Below are positions 16,979 through 25,342 of a stretch of DNA of 64,000 bases, piece after piece; positions within the stretch are counted from its first letter, which is position 1, and each line of letters begins with the position of its first letter. The DNA is from Allomuricauda ruestringensis DSM 13258 (GTDB lineage Bacteria > Bacteroidota > Bacteroidia > Flavobacteriales > Flavobacteriaceae): positions 1,747,501 to 1,811,500 of the forward strand of contig NC_015945.1 in NCBI RefSeq assembly GCF_000224085.1, read 5' to 3'. The translations under genes were made by a program, and so were the position numbers. Under the pieces are notes generated by a model. That model did not search any database, had not been told where the DNA came from, and saw only the letters and a list, made by a program, of their open reading frames with translations.

Positions 16979-18115
16979 ATGAAATTTATTTTGGCACCCG
17001 ATAAATATAAAGGCTCGTTAACTGGACGTGAATTTTGTGAAACCGTTGCTCTTGGTATCAAAAAAGTTTTTCCAAATGCTGAAATTGTAAATAGGCCGTT
17101 GGCCGATGGTGGTGATGGTACCATTGATGTTGTGGCTCACTATCTGAATGCATCAAAAGTGTCTGTGATGGTAAAAGACCCACTTTTTCGGGAAATCACG
17201 GCCCAATATTTACTTTCCGAAGATAAGCAAACGGCTTTCATCGAAATGTCCGAAGCATCGGGATATAAATTGCTCAAAAAGTCCGAAATGAACTGTATGA
17301 ACACCACTTCCTTAGGTACTGGTGAAATGATTGCGGATGCCCTCGAAAAAGGAGTTAAAAATATTGTACTGGGCATAGGCGGTAGCGCTACCAACGATGG
17401 GGGCATGGGGATGGCGACGGCCTTGGGCTATTCGTTTTTGGATGCTGATGGAAATGAATTGGAACCTATTGGGAGGAACTTGGTAAATGTATCGGAAATC
17501 AATCAAGATAATGTGAACCCGAAGTTGTTTGGCACCAAAATACAAGTGGCCTGCGATGTCAACAATCCTTTTTATGGTGAAAATGGGGCGGCCAAAATCT
17601 ATGGGGCACAAAAAGGTGCTTCCGATCAGGATATTGAGTATTTGGATGAGGGATTGAAAAATTTTGCCAAGGTGTTAAAGTCCACTTTTGATGTTGACGT
17701 CCAAAATATTGCTGGTGCAGGTGCTGCTGGCGGTGTTGGAGGTGGCGCTGTGGTTTTTTTGAATGCTGAACTGGCGTCTGGTGTTGATTTGGTGATGGAA
17801 CTCGCCAATTTTGATGAAGTTTTGGAAGGTGCCAACTGGGTAATCACGGGAGAGGGACAGTTGGATGGACAGACGTTCTCGGGAAAAACCATCAACGGGG
17901 TGGTGCAATGCTCCAAAAAACAAAATGTTCCCATTGCGGCCTTCTGTGGTTCCGTTGATGTTACCATTGATGAAATGCAACGAATGGGATTGGATTATAC
18001 CGTTTCCATTCTCAATCAAATAGGAAACTTGGACGATGCGAAGGCAAAGACTGCCGAAAACCTGGAGCTGGCCAGTTACAATTTTGCGCACTTGTTGAAA
18101 CTGAGTAAGGACTAG
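16979..18115 (+). CDS. glycerate kinase, class II
   Basis: 378 residues. FILAPDKYKGSLTGREFCET starts the family signature, followed by RPLADGGDGTIDVV, VLGIGGSATNDGGMGMATAL and, in the C-terminal half, ITGEGQLDGQTFSGKTINGV, all typical of GarK/GlxK kinases that phosphorylate glycerate with ATP, here feeding lower glycolysis. Length is normal for the family. I chose ATG 16979; a GTG at 16973 would add two residues. The last four bases overlap the convergent GNAT gene. Confidence 0.9.
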   Translation: MKFILAPDKYKGSLTGREFCETVALGIKKVFPNAEIVNRPLADGGDGTIDVVAHYLNASKVSVMVKDPLFREITAQYLLSEDKQTAFIEMSEASGYKLLKKSEMNCMNTTSLGTGEMIADALEKGVKNIVLGIGGSATNDGGMGMATALGYSFLDADGNELEPIGRNLVNVSEINQDNVNPKLFGTKIQVACDVNNPFYGENGAAKIYGAQKGASDQDIEYLDEGLKNFAKVLKSTFDVDVQNIAGAGAAGGVGGGAVVFLNAELASGVDLVMELANFDEVLEGANWVITGEGQLDGQTFSGKTINGVVQCSKKQNVPIAAFCGSVDVTIDEMQRMGLDYTVSILNQIGNLDDAKAKTAENLELASYNFAHLLKLSKD

Positions 18116-18714
18116 CTCAAATAACTTCTCTTCATTTTATACTCCAAGGAGGTTTTAACGGTATTCCATTCACTGTTTAAAATAGAAAATACGACGGTGT
18201 CCCGAAGGTTGCCCTGCGCATCTACTCGGTGATTTCTTAAAATACCATCTTGTTTGGCTCCCAAGCGAAGTATCGCATTTCTGGATGGATGGTTATGGAA
18301 GTGGGTTCGGAACTCCACGGCGATGCAGTTCAAATTTTCAAAGGCATACTTTAGTAAAAGGTACTTGCACTCCGTATTGATTGCGGTGCGCTGTACTTTT
18401 TTGGCATACCAGGTCGCTCCGATTTCCACTCGTTTGTTTTTCGCATCAATATTTAAAAAGCGGGTGCTCCCCACAATGGTATTGGTTTTTTTATTGATGA
18501 TGGCAAAGGGCAATGCGTTTCCCTTTTCTTGCTCCGAAAGGGCAATGTCCAAATAGGAATCTATGGTTTTGGGAGAAGGTACGGAGGTGTACCAAAGTTC
18601 CCAAAGATTTCCGTCCGATGCGGCAAAGGCCAAATCCACTTTCTGTGATTTTTGCAGGGGGACAAGCTTTACCAATTCGCCTTCCAATTGTATGGGACGT
18701 AACCAAGAATCCAT
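18112..18714 (-). CDS. GNAT acetyltransferase, RimJ/RimL-like
   Basis: 200 residues. Motifs of the RimJ/RimL branch are present: LVPLQKSQKVDLAFAASDGN at the start, PFAIINKKTNTIVGSTRFLN, RVEIGATWYAKKVQRTAINT and AVEFRTHFHNHPSRNAILRL with GAKQDGILR. The fold uses acetyl-CoA to modify an amino group on a protein or small molecule; the target is unknown. It is convergent with glycerate kinase. A good -7 box (TATATTTG, minus strand, 18739-18732) lies 18 bases upstream of the start, without a clear -33 box. Confidence 0.82.
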   Translation of the reverse strand: MDSWLRPIQLEGELVKLVPLQKSQKVDLAFAASDGNLWELWYTSVPSPKTIDSYLDIALSEQEKGNALPFAIINKKTNTIVGSTRFLNIDAKNKRVEIGATWYAKKVQRTAINTECKYLLLKYAFENLNCIAVEFRTHFHNHPSRNAILRLGAKQDGILRNHRVDAQGNLRDTVVFSILNSEWNTVKTSLEYKMKRSYLS

Positions 18715-18860
18715 AGGTTGAAATTAAACCCCAAATATAAGTTTTAATCCCATTAAATGGGTTTGATTCCTTGATGCTCTGCATCGAAATGGGTTAAGGT
18801 TTTGTTTGTTTGAATACCTTGCAGGCTTGCCCTGTGGTAGTTGATTGTATCCATTTTAAC

Positions 18861-18889
18861 AAAGAAAAAAGCCAGGGATTTCCCTGGCT
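18861..18889 (-). terminator. rho-independent terminator
   Basis: On the minus strand AGCCAGGGA, a two-base loop and TCCCTGGCT form a perfect stem (18889-18870) followed by TTTTTTCTTT. It lies about 30 bases past the stop of the secreted protein gene 18922-19392, which it should terminate. Confidence 0.85.
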
Positions 18890-18921
18890 TAATCATCAAT
18901 CAAAAAACGAAATTATATCAA

Positions 18922-19392
18922 CTATTCCGATTCAAATTCGTCGATAATAAAGAAGTTTTTGTTCTTCTTGTTCACGAGATAGTTGCTTTCCAATACATCG
19001 TAATGCATGGTTTTGTCATCTACATTAATATCAAACCCTTTATCGGTCTGTACTACTTCAAAATCATTGTTCTCGGTACCTTTATATTTCAGTACCATAT
19101 AATCGTCGTAATTTTTATCGGAATCACTGTCAATAGCTACCAATTTGGTGACAAAAGGGGAGGTTAGTTTTCTATCTTGATTGACCATACCTCTATCTTT
19201 ATTGTCCAGTGCCATTCCGTACTTTCTGCGTTCCATCACCTTTACGCTGTATTGCTTTTCTTTCCCATCTTCGGATACGGTAAAGGTCTTAAGCTGTGTG
19301 GTAGCCTTCATGACCCCGGAGTTTTGGTTTTGTCCATATCCCGCAAATGCGGTCAGGGTTGTAAATGATAGTATAGTGAGTAACTTTTTCAT
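18922..19392 (-). CDS. secreted protein of unknown function
   Basis: 156 residues with a signal peptide (MKKLLTILSFTTLTAFAGYG). The mature part is hydrophilic and strand-rich: LKTFTVSEDGKEKQYSVKVM, then SDKNYDDYMVLKYKGTEN and FFIIDEFESE at the end. I recognise no family. ATG at 19392 gives the signal peptide; the open frame continues into the Dps gene but that part is not signal-like. The gene follows Dps by 53 bases and ends at a strong terminator, so the two may be one stress-related transcript. Confidence 0.72.
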   Translation of the reverse strand: MKKLLTILSFTTLTAFAGYGQNQNSGVMKATTQLKTFTVSEDGKEKQYSVKVMERRKYGMALDNKDRGMVNQDRKLTSPFVTKLVAIDSDSDKNYDDYMVLKYKGTENNDFEVVQTDKGFDINVDDKTMHYDVLESNYLVNKKNKNFFIIDEFESE

Positions 19393-19445
19393 AGTGTTAT
19401 TTTTTGTGGTTAATAAATCGGTTTTCTGGATGGATTCTCTATTTC

Positions 19446-19940
19446 TTACTTTAAGTAAGATGTGAACATCCAATGTCTTTTCTCTAGCTCGGTCATAAAC
19501 TCGGTCAACATATTTTCTGTCACAACATCGCCGGTTTCAAGGGCTGCATTTACGCCATCGAGCATACTGTCGTGCAATATTTCGTAGTCGTGCATCACTT
19601 CTCTTACCATTTCCAAAGCAGAAAGATTCTTCTCTTGCTCTTTGATTTTTGAAAGTTCCATGGTTTTCTTCATGGTAAAATTACTTTTTACACCGAATAC
19701 TCGGATTCTTTCTGCAACGATGTCAATGTTTACCTTAACCGTATTGTATTCCTTTTCAAATTCTTCGTGGAGTTCAAAAAAATCAGGTCCTTCAATGTTC
19801 CAGTGAAAATTTCTGAGCTTATTGTAGAATACCTGATAGTTGGCCAGTAATGTATTTAAACTGACAACAATTTCAGCAGTTTCCAAATAAGTAAATCCCA
19901 GTTTTTTAAAAGTTTTATTTTTTGCTTTAATAGCTTCCAT
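19446..19940 (-). CDS. dps: Dps-family ferritin-like DNA-protection protein
   Basis: 164 residues, the usual Dps length. The ferroxidase region is clear: NTLLANYQVFYNKLRNFHWN with H54-type His and Trp, GPDFFELHEEFEKEYNTVKV (the D/E ligand set) and IDIVAERIRVFG. Dps assembles as a 12-mer that oxidises and stores iron and shields DNA in oxidative stress. ATG at 19940 was chosen; a GTG at 19964 would add eight residues. The gap on its upstream side holds a 131-base palindrome. Confidence 0.9.
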   Translation of the reverse strand: MEAIKAKNKTFKKLGFTYLETAEIVVSLNTLLANYQVFYNKLRNFHWNIEGPDFFELHEEFEKEYNTVKVNIDIVAERIRVFGVKSNFTMKKTMELSKIKEQEKNLSALEMVREVMHDYEILHDSMLDGVNAALETGDVVTENMLTEFMTELEKRHWMFTSYLK

Positions 19941-20020
19941 ATAATATGTTTTTGATTTGTTCACTTACAATGTACGAGTCAATACTTCATAGGATTGATT
20001 GGAATGATGTAATCCTTGAT

Positions 20021-20151
20021 GCAATTGATTTTTTAGTGACTTTTAGGCGGTAAATCGGTGTAACTAGAGTTCGAATGGTCATGCCTTTAGTTGAAGTCAC
20101 CAAAATGCCATCAATTAATAATGCCTTCGTATAAAACAGAAAATCAATTGC
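20021..20151. repeat. long palindrome, MITE-like
   Basis: A perfect 12-base inverted repeat, GCAATTGATTTT at 20021-20032 and its complement at 20140-20151, encloses a second pair, GTGACTT at 20036-20042 and AAGTCAC at 20094-20100. The 131 bases are otherwise non-coding. The sequence is unrelated to the TGTCA/TTCGAG repeat family elsewhere in the window. It could be a miniature inverted-repeat element or a structured RNA/regulatory region between dps and the hypothetical gene. Confidence 0.5.
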
Positions 20152-20187
20152 TTAACTAATTTTAATGTTTATTGGAAGGTTTTGTGG

Positions 20188-20412
20188 TTAGATAAGTTTT
20201 TCTCTCACAACGATAAAACCTTTGCATAAGGAGAGGTAAATACCGGATGATATGTCCATAACGTATTCTTTTTTGCCATTAAAGACTTTTTGAGGCTCCC
20301 CATTTTTAGAGTCATGCTCTTGAATGTAGATGGTGTCCAATTTGTCGTAAAGCATTTTGCCTAAACTAAATCTTTTGATTACAGTGTATTTATTGATACT
20401 TCGAATGGACAT
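20188..20412 (-). CDS. small hypothetical protein
   Basis: 74 residues from the ATG at 20412 (a GTG at 20445 would add 11). Composition is ordinary for a soluble protein (RFSLGKMLYDKLDTIYIQEH, then GKKEYVMDISSGIYLSL). No family is recognised and there is no clear ribosome-binding site, so it may be real or chance. It lies in an AT-rich gap between dps and ssb. Confidence 0.4.
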   Translation of the reverse strand: MSIRSINKYTVIKRFSLGKMLYDKLDTIYIQEHDSKNGEPQKVFNGKKEYVMDISSGIYLSLCKGFIVVREKLI

Positions 20413-20610
20413 TAGGCAGACAATCTTGGTTGCTTGATTTGACACAAAAACCCTTATTAAGTCACATGTAATTAAGTATAATCACTTACATACGTTTACA
20501 AACGAAAACAAACAATTACAATCCGAATATTAATTTTAAGTGCTTCTAAGTTTGCCCTGTCGGACAATGATAGTTCGATAAATAATTTTAAAAACTTAAA
20601 TCTTACTATT

Positions 20611-20943
20611 ATGAATTCACTTAGAAACAAAGTACAATTGATCGGCAACTTAGGAAACGACCCAGAAATCATCACCTTGGAAAATGGCACTAAACTGGCC
20701 AAGTTTTCCATTGCCACCAATGAATCCTACAAAAATGCTAAAGGCGAAAAAGTAACGGATACGCAATGGCACAATATTGTTGCATGGGGAAAGTTGGCCG
20801 AAATTTCAGAAGATTTTTTATCCAAAGGAAAAGAAGTGATGATAGAGGGCAAACTCACCAATCGCTCTTACGAAACCAACGAGGGAGAAAAAAGATACAT
20901 TACCGAAATTAAATGCAACGAATTACTGATGCTTGGAAAGTAA
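20611..20943 (+). CDS. ssb: short single-stranded DNA-binding protein
   Basis: 110 residues forming only the OB-fold: NKVQLIGNLGNDPEIITLEN, KLAKFSIATNESYKNAKGEK, TQWHNIVAWGKLAEISEDFL and KGKEVMIEGKLTNRSYET. The usual Gly/Gln-rich linker and acidic DDDIPF-type tip, which recruits repair and replication partners, is absent; the protein ends NELLMLGK. It is therefore probably an accessory SSB and not the main replication protein. It stands alone and ends in a terminator at 20967-20990. Confidence 0.88.
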   Translation: MNSLRNKVQLIGNLGNDPEIITLENGTKLAKFSIATNESYKNAKGEKVTDTQWHNIVAWGKLAEISEDFLSKGKEVMIEGKLTNRSYETNEGEKRYITEIKCNELLMLGK

Positions 20944-20966
20944 GTTCAAGCAATAGATAACGACTT

Positions 20967-20990
20967 AAAAGGGGTAATGGCCCCTTTTTT
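20967..20990 (+). terminator. rho-independent terminator after ssb
   Basis: AAAAGGGG, a six-base loop and CCCCTTTTTT form an eight-base stem running into a T tract, 24 bases beyond the ssb stop. Confidence 0.8.
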
Positions 20991-21084
20991 GCTTTTATGT
21001 TAGGGTAAATGCAATTTGAGTTGTTACATAACCAAACGCCAGAACTTTAGTAAATGAATAAAGTAATTTTTAAAACGTATTTTA

Positions 21085-21489
21085 ATGAGGATAACAACTC
21101 TACTTGCGGTACTATTTGCATTGGGTCTGGCGACCGTGGTTTCGGCACAGGACAATACAGTTTCTTTTTATGAAAAACAGGCTCGAAAAGATGCGCAGCT
21201 TGAACAATCTTCAACCTTTTCCAGTTTAGAAGACGAAAAAGACTTTTGGTACGACCAAGCACGCTATGAAAAGGATTTAAAGACCCAGGACAGTAAAGCC
21301 TATAATATTTACATGAAGGCAAAAAGATTGGCCTATTCCGAACATGCTGAATCTTGTAAAAATCAATGTATACATAGCGACTACTACTACAAACAAGCTA
21401 GTTTCTACTTTACTTATAAAGACAATCAAAACTTATCAAAAGAAGCCGTTGGTGAAATAGTCCAAGTAGCTTCTCCCCGAATTTTTTAA
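21085..21489 (+). CDS. small secreted protein of unknown function
   Basis: 134 residues with a signal peptide (MRITTLLAVLFALGLATVVS, cut after AQ). The mature part is helical and rich in Tyr, Lys and Asp (KDFWYDQARYEKDLKTQDSK, YNIYMKAKRLAYSEHAES) and has two cysteines (CKNQC) in the middle. No family is recognised. It is a single gene between the ssb terminator and repeat copy 2. Confidence 0.65.
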   Translation: MRITTLLAVLFALGLATVVSAQDNTVSFYEKQARKDAQLEQSSTFSSLEDEKDFWYDQARYEKDLKTQDSKAYNIYMKAKRLAYSEHAESCKNQCIHSDYYYKQASFYFTYKDNQNLSKEAVGEIVQVASPRIF

Positions 21490-21546
21490 ATGTGCATTCT
21501 TAGTTGGTTAATTAAATAGGGTCTATAAAGCAACAAATTTTGATTT

Positions 21547-21645
21547 TGTCAGGTTGAGCCCTTCGGCTATGCTCAGGATAAACTAAATTCGAAACCTCTT
21601 GGTTATCAACCTAATTTAGGTTCTCGACTGCGCTCGAACTGACAG
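21547..21645. repeat. palindromic interspersed repeat, copy 2
   Basis: The stretch begins TGTCAGGTTGAGCCCTTCGG, contains ATGCTCAGGATAAACT and ends TTCTCGACTGCGCTCGAACT followed by GACAG. Ends are inverted (TGTCAG.. and ..CTGACAG), as in copy 1. It occupies most of the gap between the convergent secreted-protein and M28 genes, where it could also act as a bidirectional terminator. Confidence 0.75.
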
Positions 21646-21691
21646 GTAATAAGCTTTTTAAACACCCTCCTTTGTTGTAGCCTATGTTTTT

Positions 21692-23245
21692 TTAATTCTG
21701 ACCACCATTGCGTTCTGGAGAACGGGGTGTTGGCCACTCCAGTTGTTCCCCTGTTCTGTTGCTTATGGGCAACACAGCTTTTTCTCTGGATGTTTTTTCG
21801 GGATGCTCGCTGGCCATATAGGCAAGAATTGCCGTGAGTATGGCATTGTTTCTAACATCATCAAAAATAATTTTATCATAAGTGTCCCTGTTGGTGTGCC
21901 ATGTGTAGTTCCAGTAGGACCAACTTAATGAACTCAAACTAAAGGCGGGTGCGCCTGCTGCTTGGAAAGAAGCATAGTCAGAACCGCCGCGGGCAGGTGT
22001 TCCAGGGAAAGTCGTTTCAATCTCATCCGTGATTTCTCCAGGCACTTCATGCAACCACTTTCCTAAATAATCATAGGCTTGTAAAAACCCACCACCAGAG
22101 ATTCGGACTACTCTACCAGTTCCATTATCTTGGTTAAAAACGGCCTGGACACCATCAACAATCTCCGGGTTGTCCTCCACAAAGGCTCTTGACCCGTTCA
22201 GGCCTTGCTCTTCGCTGCCCCAATGTCCCACAAGAATGGTCCGTTTTGGGTTTGGATAGGCTTTTTTTAAAATACGCATGGCTTCCATCATCACCAATGT
22301 TCCAGTTCCGTTATCGGTAGCACCGGTTCCCCCGTCCCAAGAATCAAAATGAGCAGATAAAATTACATATTCATCAGGTTTTTCGGAACCTTTGATTTCC
22401 GCAATGGTATTGAATGTGGGTACCTTGCCCAATTCCTTGGATTCTGCTACAATATGAAGTTGAGGCTTTTGTCCCGATTCCACCAATCGATACAACATCC
22501 CATAGTCTTCCAATTCCAAATCTACGGTTGGGATTTCCTTGGTATAGGCACCAAATATTTTGTTTACGCCAAACCCTTTGGACCAATACGAAGCAACAAT
22601 GCCTACGGCACCCGCTTCTTCCAATGCAACAGGAAGGGTGCGTCTGTCCAGCCCGGTATTTCCCATATTTTGGTTCCAAGCATCGTTTAGCTCATCACGC
22701 TCTTTTTTCATCTTTTCAAAGGACTTCTCTGTAGCAAATTCTTCCCAGTTATAATCGGGTCTTCCTGTGGGCTGTGGCATGGAAATCATTACCAACTTGC
22801 CTTTTACGTTTGGCAACCAATTCACAAATTCCAAGGAATCGGATACCATCGGTAATACTACCAATTCTGCTGTCACCCCTTTTTTGGGGGTACTGGGGCT
22901 CCAGGCCAATTGGGTGCCTCTTAGGCTTTGGACTCTGGGGTGCACCATATCAATATGGCTTATTCCACGTTCCCATCCTTTCCACTCTCCCCATTGTTCG
23001 TTGCGTGCAGGAATTCCCCAACTTTCGTATTTGGCAACGGCCCAATCGTGAGCGTTCTTCATTTGGGGTGTACCTACCAATCGTGGTCCAATACCATCCA
23101 TAAGTTGATGGCCGAGTGTTTCCAATTGAGAGTTTTCGTTGGCTTCTTGAATTATGGCTTCAATGACTGCATCCTCGTCCTGCGCCAACATGGATAGGCT
23201 GGATACAAGGAGCATGGCAAATAAAAGGGAGATTTTTTTGATCAT
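21692..23245 (-). CDS. secreted M28 family zinc peptidase
   Basis: 517 residues. Signal peptide (MIKKISLLFAMLLVSSLSML), a protease-associated region (GKLVMISMPQP, VGIVASYWSKG), then the M28 core: ILSAHFDSWDGGTGATDNGT (H299, D301, D311), VGHWGSEEQGLNGS (E345/E346), GGSDYASF and WHTNRDTYD. All zinc ligands of an aminopeptidase or glutamate-carboxypeptidase-like enzyme are present. It likely degrades peptides outside the inner membrane. A TAATTTTG -7 box on the minus strand (23280-23273) precedes the start by 28 bases. Confidence 0.87.
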   Translation of the reverse strand: MIKKISLLFAMLLVSSLSMLAQDEDAVIEAIIQEANENSQLETLGHQLMDGIGPRLVGTPQMKNAHDWAVAKYESWGIPARNEQWGEWKGWERGISHIDMVHPRVQSLRGTQLAWSPSTPKKGVTAELVVLPMVSDSLEFVNWLPNVKGKLVMISMPQPTGRPDYNWEEFATEKSFEKMKKERDELNDAWNQNMGNTGLDRRTLPVALEEAGAVGIVASYWSKGFGVNKIFGAYTKEIPTVDLELEDYGMLYRLVESGQKPQLHIVAESKELGKVPTFNTIAEIKGSEKPDEYVILSAHFDSWDGGTGATDNGTGTLVMMEAMRILKKAYPNPKRTILVGHWGSEEQGLNGSRAFVEDNPEIVDGVQAVFNQDNGTGRVVRISGGGFLQAYDYLGKWLHEVPGEITDEIETTFPGTPARGGSDYASFQAAGAPAFSLSSLSWSYWNYTWHTNRDTYDKIIFDDVRNNAILTAILAYMASEHPEKTSREKAVLPISNRTGEQLEWPTPRSPERNGGQN

Positions 23246-23322
23246 GGTTTCTAGTTTGCCTTAAAAATAGGACAAAATTAAATGAAACCTTTTGGATTTG
23301 GGCAGGAGATATAAAATAGGAC

Positions 23323-23484
23323 TTAAGCCACTTTTTTGAAAAGATCAAAGCAAGGACACTTTTTGCAGCGCTTCTTTTCGCTTTTCTTGTATTTTTCGCA
23401 GCACTTGGATTTTACCTTGCCAGTTGGCGGCAATTCTCTAAGCTTAGCTTTTTTGAGTTTCTTTTTGTCTTTTTTCTTTCCCAT
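23323..23484 (-). CDS. 53-residue Lys- and Cys-rich protein
   Basis: A short frame from ATG at 23484 to TAA at 23323. The first half is strongly basic (MGKKKDKKKLKKAKLRELPP) and the second has five cysteines in the pattern KCCEKYKKSEKKRCKKCPCF. The gap between the M28 and PAP2 genes is exactly filled by it. The spacing CC-x10-C-x2-C-x-C suggests metal binding, and the basic arm suggests nucleic-acid contact. My recollection is that short proteins like this are conserved in flavobacteria; no function is known to me. Confidence 0.65.
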   Translation of the reverse strand: MGKKKDKKKLKKAKLRELPPTGKVKSKCCEKYKKSEKKRCKKCPCFDLFKKVA

Positions 23485-23565
23485 GAACAGCAACGAAATA
23501 GGATGCGAAAATAATTATTTTAAATCAATCTAAATAAAATTTAACATTCTTGTGTTTTCAATGCA

Positions 23566-24408
23566 TTAAAAATGAAGCGAAACGCCCAGAGTGTTGGGTC
23601 CAAAAGAAAGATTCCAACTTACATTTTTGGGTTTGCCATCATTGTACTTTTCATCGTATTTGGAATCCAAGTATTTGTCTATGGACTCCACAATAAAAAT
23701 ACTCAGCACGGTACTGAAGGCAACATCGGAAACCCAGTGAAAATCATCCAGCACACGAACAAGACCGGGAATCATGCCAACGGTGTAAAGACCGCCCTTA
23801 ATCCACGGACTTTTAAACTGTTTGGCAATGGCGTAGGCATTGCTAAAAGCCAACATCGCATGGCCTGATGGAAATGAGTCGTAATCGTAGACCCTGTCTA
23901 AGTGCAATGGGTCGAAGGTTGCGGAACCTGCCCCGCTCTTAGGTCGTGCCCTACCAATGATCCGTTTGCTCACTTGCTGTAAAAAGCCCCCGGCCGTGGC
24001 TGAGGAAATCAAAAGGACACCCGTTCGCCTCAATTTTTCATTTTTGGTGAACAGTCCAGCAAGGTAAACCCCTCCCGTGAGCATATAGTTGTTTTCGGGG
24101 CTGCCATATTCATGGCCATAATCCATAATTGCATCTGGAATATCCTGATTAAAGCCATTTTTCCATTTATTTAGCTCGTCGTCCACCGTAAAAAGAAGCA
24201 AAGTACCTCCGGTTAAATATCCAAAATTGGCCCAGTCATTACCTTTCCAATGGAATGGGCGTGAATAGGCATAACCCACACCACCAAACATATTTCCGAC
24301 ATCGTAGGTAAAGTTGTTCCAAAGGTTTTTCTCTTTGTTGGACTGGAGCTCTTGACCCGTCACGCTGATGGTCAATAAAAAGAAGGCGAGGTATTTTAAA
24401 AGTTTCAT
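23566..24408 (-). CDS. PAP2 family lipid phosphatase
   Basis: 280 residues. The three phosphatase signatures are present: KRIIGRARP (K148, R155), FPSGHAML (S181-H183) and RVLDDFHWVSDV (R218, nucleophile H224, D228). A signal-like N-terminus (MKLLKYLAFFLLTISVTGQ) and several hydrophobic stretches place it in the envelope. The family dephosphorylates phosphatidate, undecaprenyl pyrophosphate or lipid A; the substrate is open. ATG at 24408 was chosen over the codon at 24423 because it gives the cleaner signal peptide. Confidence 0.85.
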   Translation of the reverse strand: MKLLKYLAFFLLTISVTGQELQSNKEKNLWNNFTYDVGNMFGGVGYAYSRPFHWKGNDWANFGYLTGGTLLLFTVDDELNKWKNGFNQDIPDAIMDYGHEYGSPENNYMLTGGVYLAGLFTKNEKLRRTGVLLISSATAGGFLQQVSKRIIGRARPKSGAGSATFDPLHLDRVYDYDSFPSGHAMLAFSNAYAIAKQFKSPWIKGGLYTVGMIPGLVRVLDDFHWVSDVAFSTVLSIFIVESIDKYLDSKYDEKYNDGKPKNVSWNLSFGPNTLGVSLHF

Positions 24409-24438
24409 GAGGCTATAAAGCAAAAGTAGTCGGTAAAA

Positions 24439-25341
24439 TTACTCATAAATATCTTGGGCAAGGCGAAAAGTGTTCGCATGCGCGTCAACTATTATTTTGA
24501 TGTCCGGCGAGTAACCGCCACCCATACTGCATTGCACGGGAATTTTGGCATCGTAACAGGTTTGAAGCACAAATAGGTCGCGTTCCTTACATCCTTCCAA
24601 AGTCATGGACAGGGTGCCCAATTTATCCGATTCCAAAACATCCACTCCACAGAGATAAAAAATAAAATCAGGTTGTACTTGTTCCAACAATTCGGGGAGA
24701 GTATTTTTTAAGAGGGACAAATACTCTTGGTCCGTTGTGCCTTTTTCCAAAGGAATATCCAAATCAGAAATCTCCTTTTTGAAAGGATAATTGCCATTGC
24801 CATGCATGGAAAAAGTAAAAACAGAATGGTCTGTCTTAAATATTTCCGCGGTTCCATTGCCTTGGTGAACATCCAAGTCAACGATCAATATCTTTTTAGC
24901 TAGTTCATTATTCAAAAGGTATCGAGCGCCAATCGCTTGATCGTTCAGCATGCAAAAGGCTTCACCTCTATCCGAATAAGCATGGTGCGTTCCTCCAGCA
25001 ATGTTCATGGAGATGCCATGTTCCAGCGCAAAATCACATCCCTTGATTGTACCGTCAGCAATGATTCGCTCTCTCAAAACAAGTTCATCGCTTAATGGAA
25101 AACCAATCTTCCGGACAGCACTTTTGGAGAGGTTCAAATCCACCAAATCCTTAAAATAGACCTCATCATGTGCGGCAAAAATATGATGGTCTTCAGGAAG
25201 TCCGGGTTCAAAAAAATTATGCTCAGTACAAGTTCCTTCGTGGATCAGTTGCTGGGGCAACAATTCGTATTTGATCATGGGGAAACGATGTCCTTCGGGC
25301 AGTGGATGTTTGTAAATGGGGTGATAGGCTATTTTGAGCAT
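24439..25341 (-). CDS. histone deacetylase family hydrolase
   Basis: 300 residues. The catalytic pair is in NIAGGTHHAY (H119, H120), zinc ligands in VDLDVHQGNG (D157, H159) and the third Asp in CGVDVLESDKLGTLSM. This is the arginase/deacetylase fold of class II-type bacterial enzymes such as acetoin-utilisation or acetylpolyamine amidohydrolases; the actual substrate is not visible. The frame continues upstream into the Tex gene, but ATG at 25341 matches the family start (MLKIAYHPIYKHPLPEGHRF). The Tex stop is one base away, so the two are probably co-transcribed. Confidence 0.87.
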   Translation of the reverse strand: MLKIAYHPIYKHPLPEGHRFPMIKYELLPQQLIHEGTCTEHNFFEPGLPEDHHIFAAHDEVYFKDLVDLNLSKSAVRKIGFPLSDELVLRERIIADGTIKGCDFALEHGISMNIAGGTHHAYSDRGEAFCMLNDQAIGARYLLNNELAKKILIVDLDVHQGNGTAEIFKTDHSVFTFSMHGNGNYPFKKEISDLDIPLEKGTTDQEYLSLLKNTLPELLEQVQPDFIFYLCGVDVLESDKLGTLSMTLEGCKERDLFVLQTCYDAKIPVQCSMGGGYSPDIKIIVDAHANTFRLAQDIYE

Positions 25342-25342
25342 T

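Noticed and set aside
20055..20095. Possible tRNA T-arm (GAGTTCGAATGG)
   Set aside because: The bases flanking the loop do not pair and no anticodon arm or acceptor stem fits.
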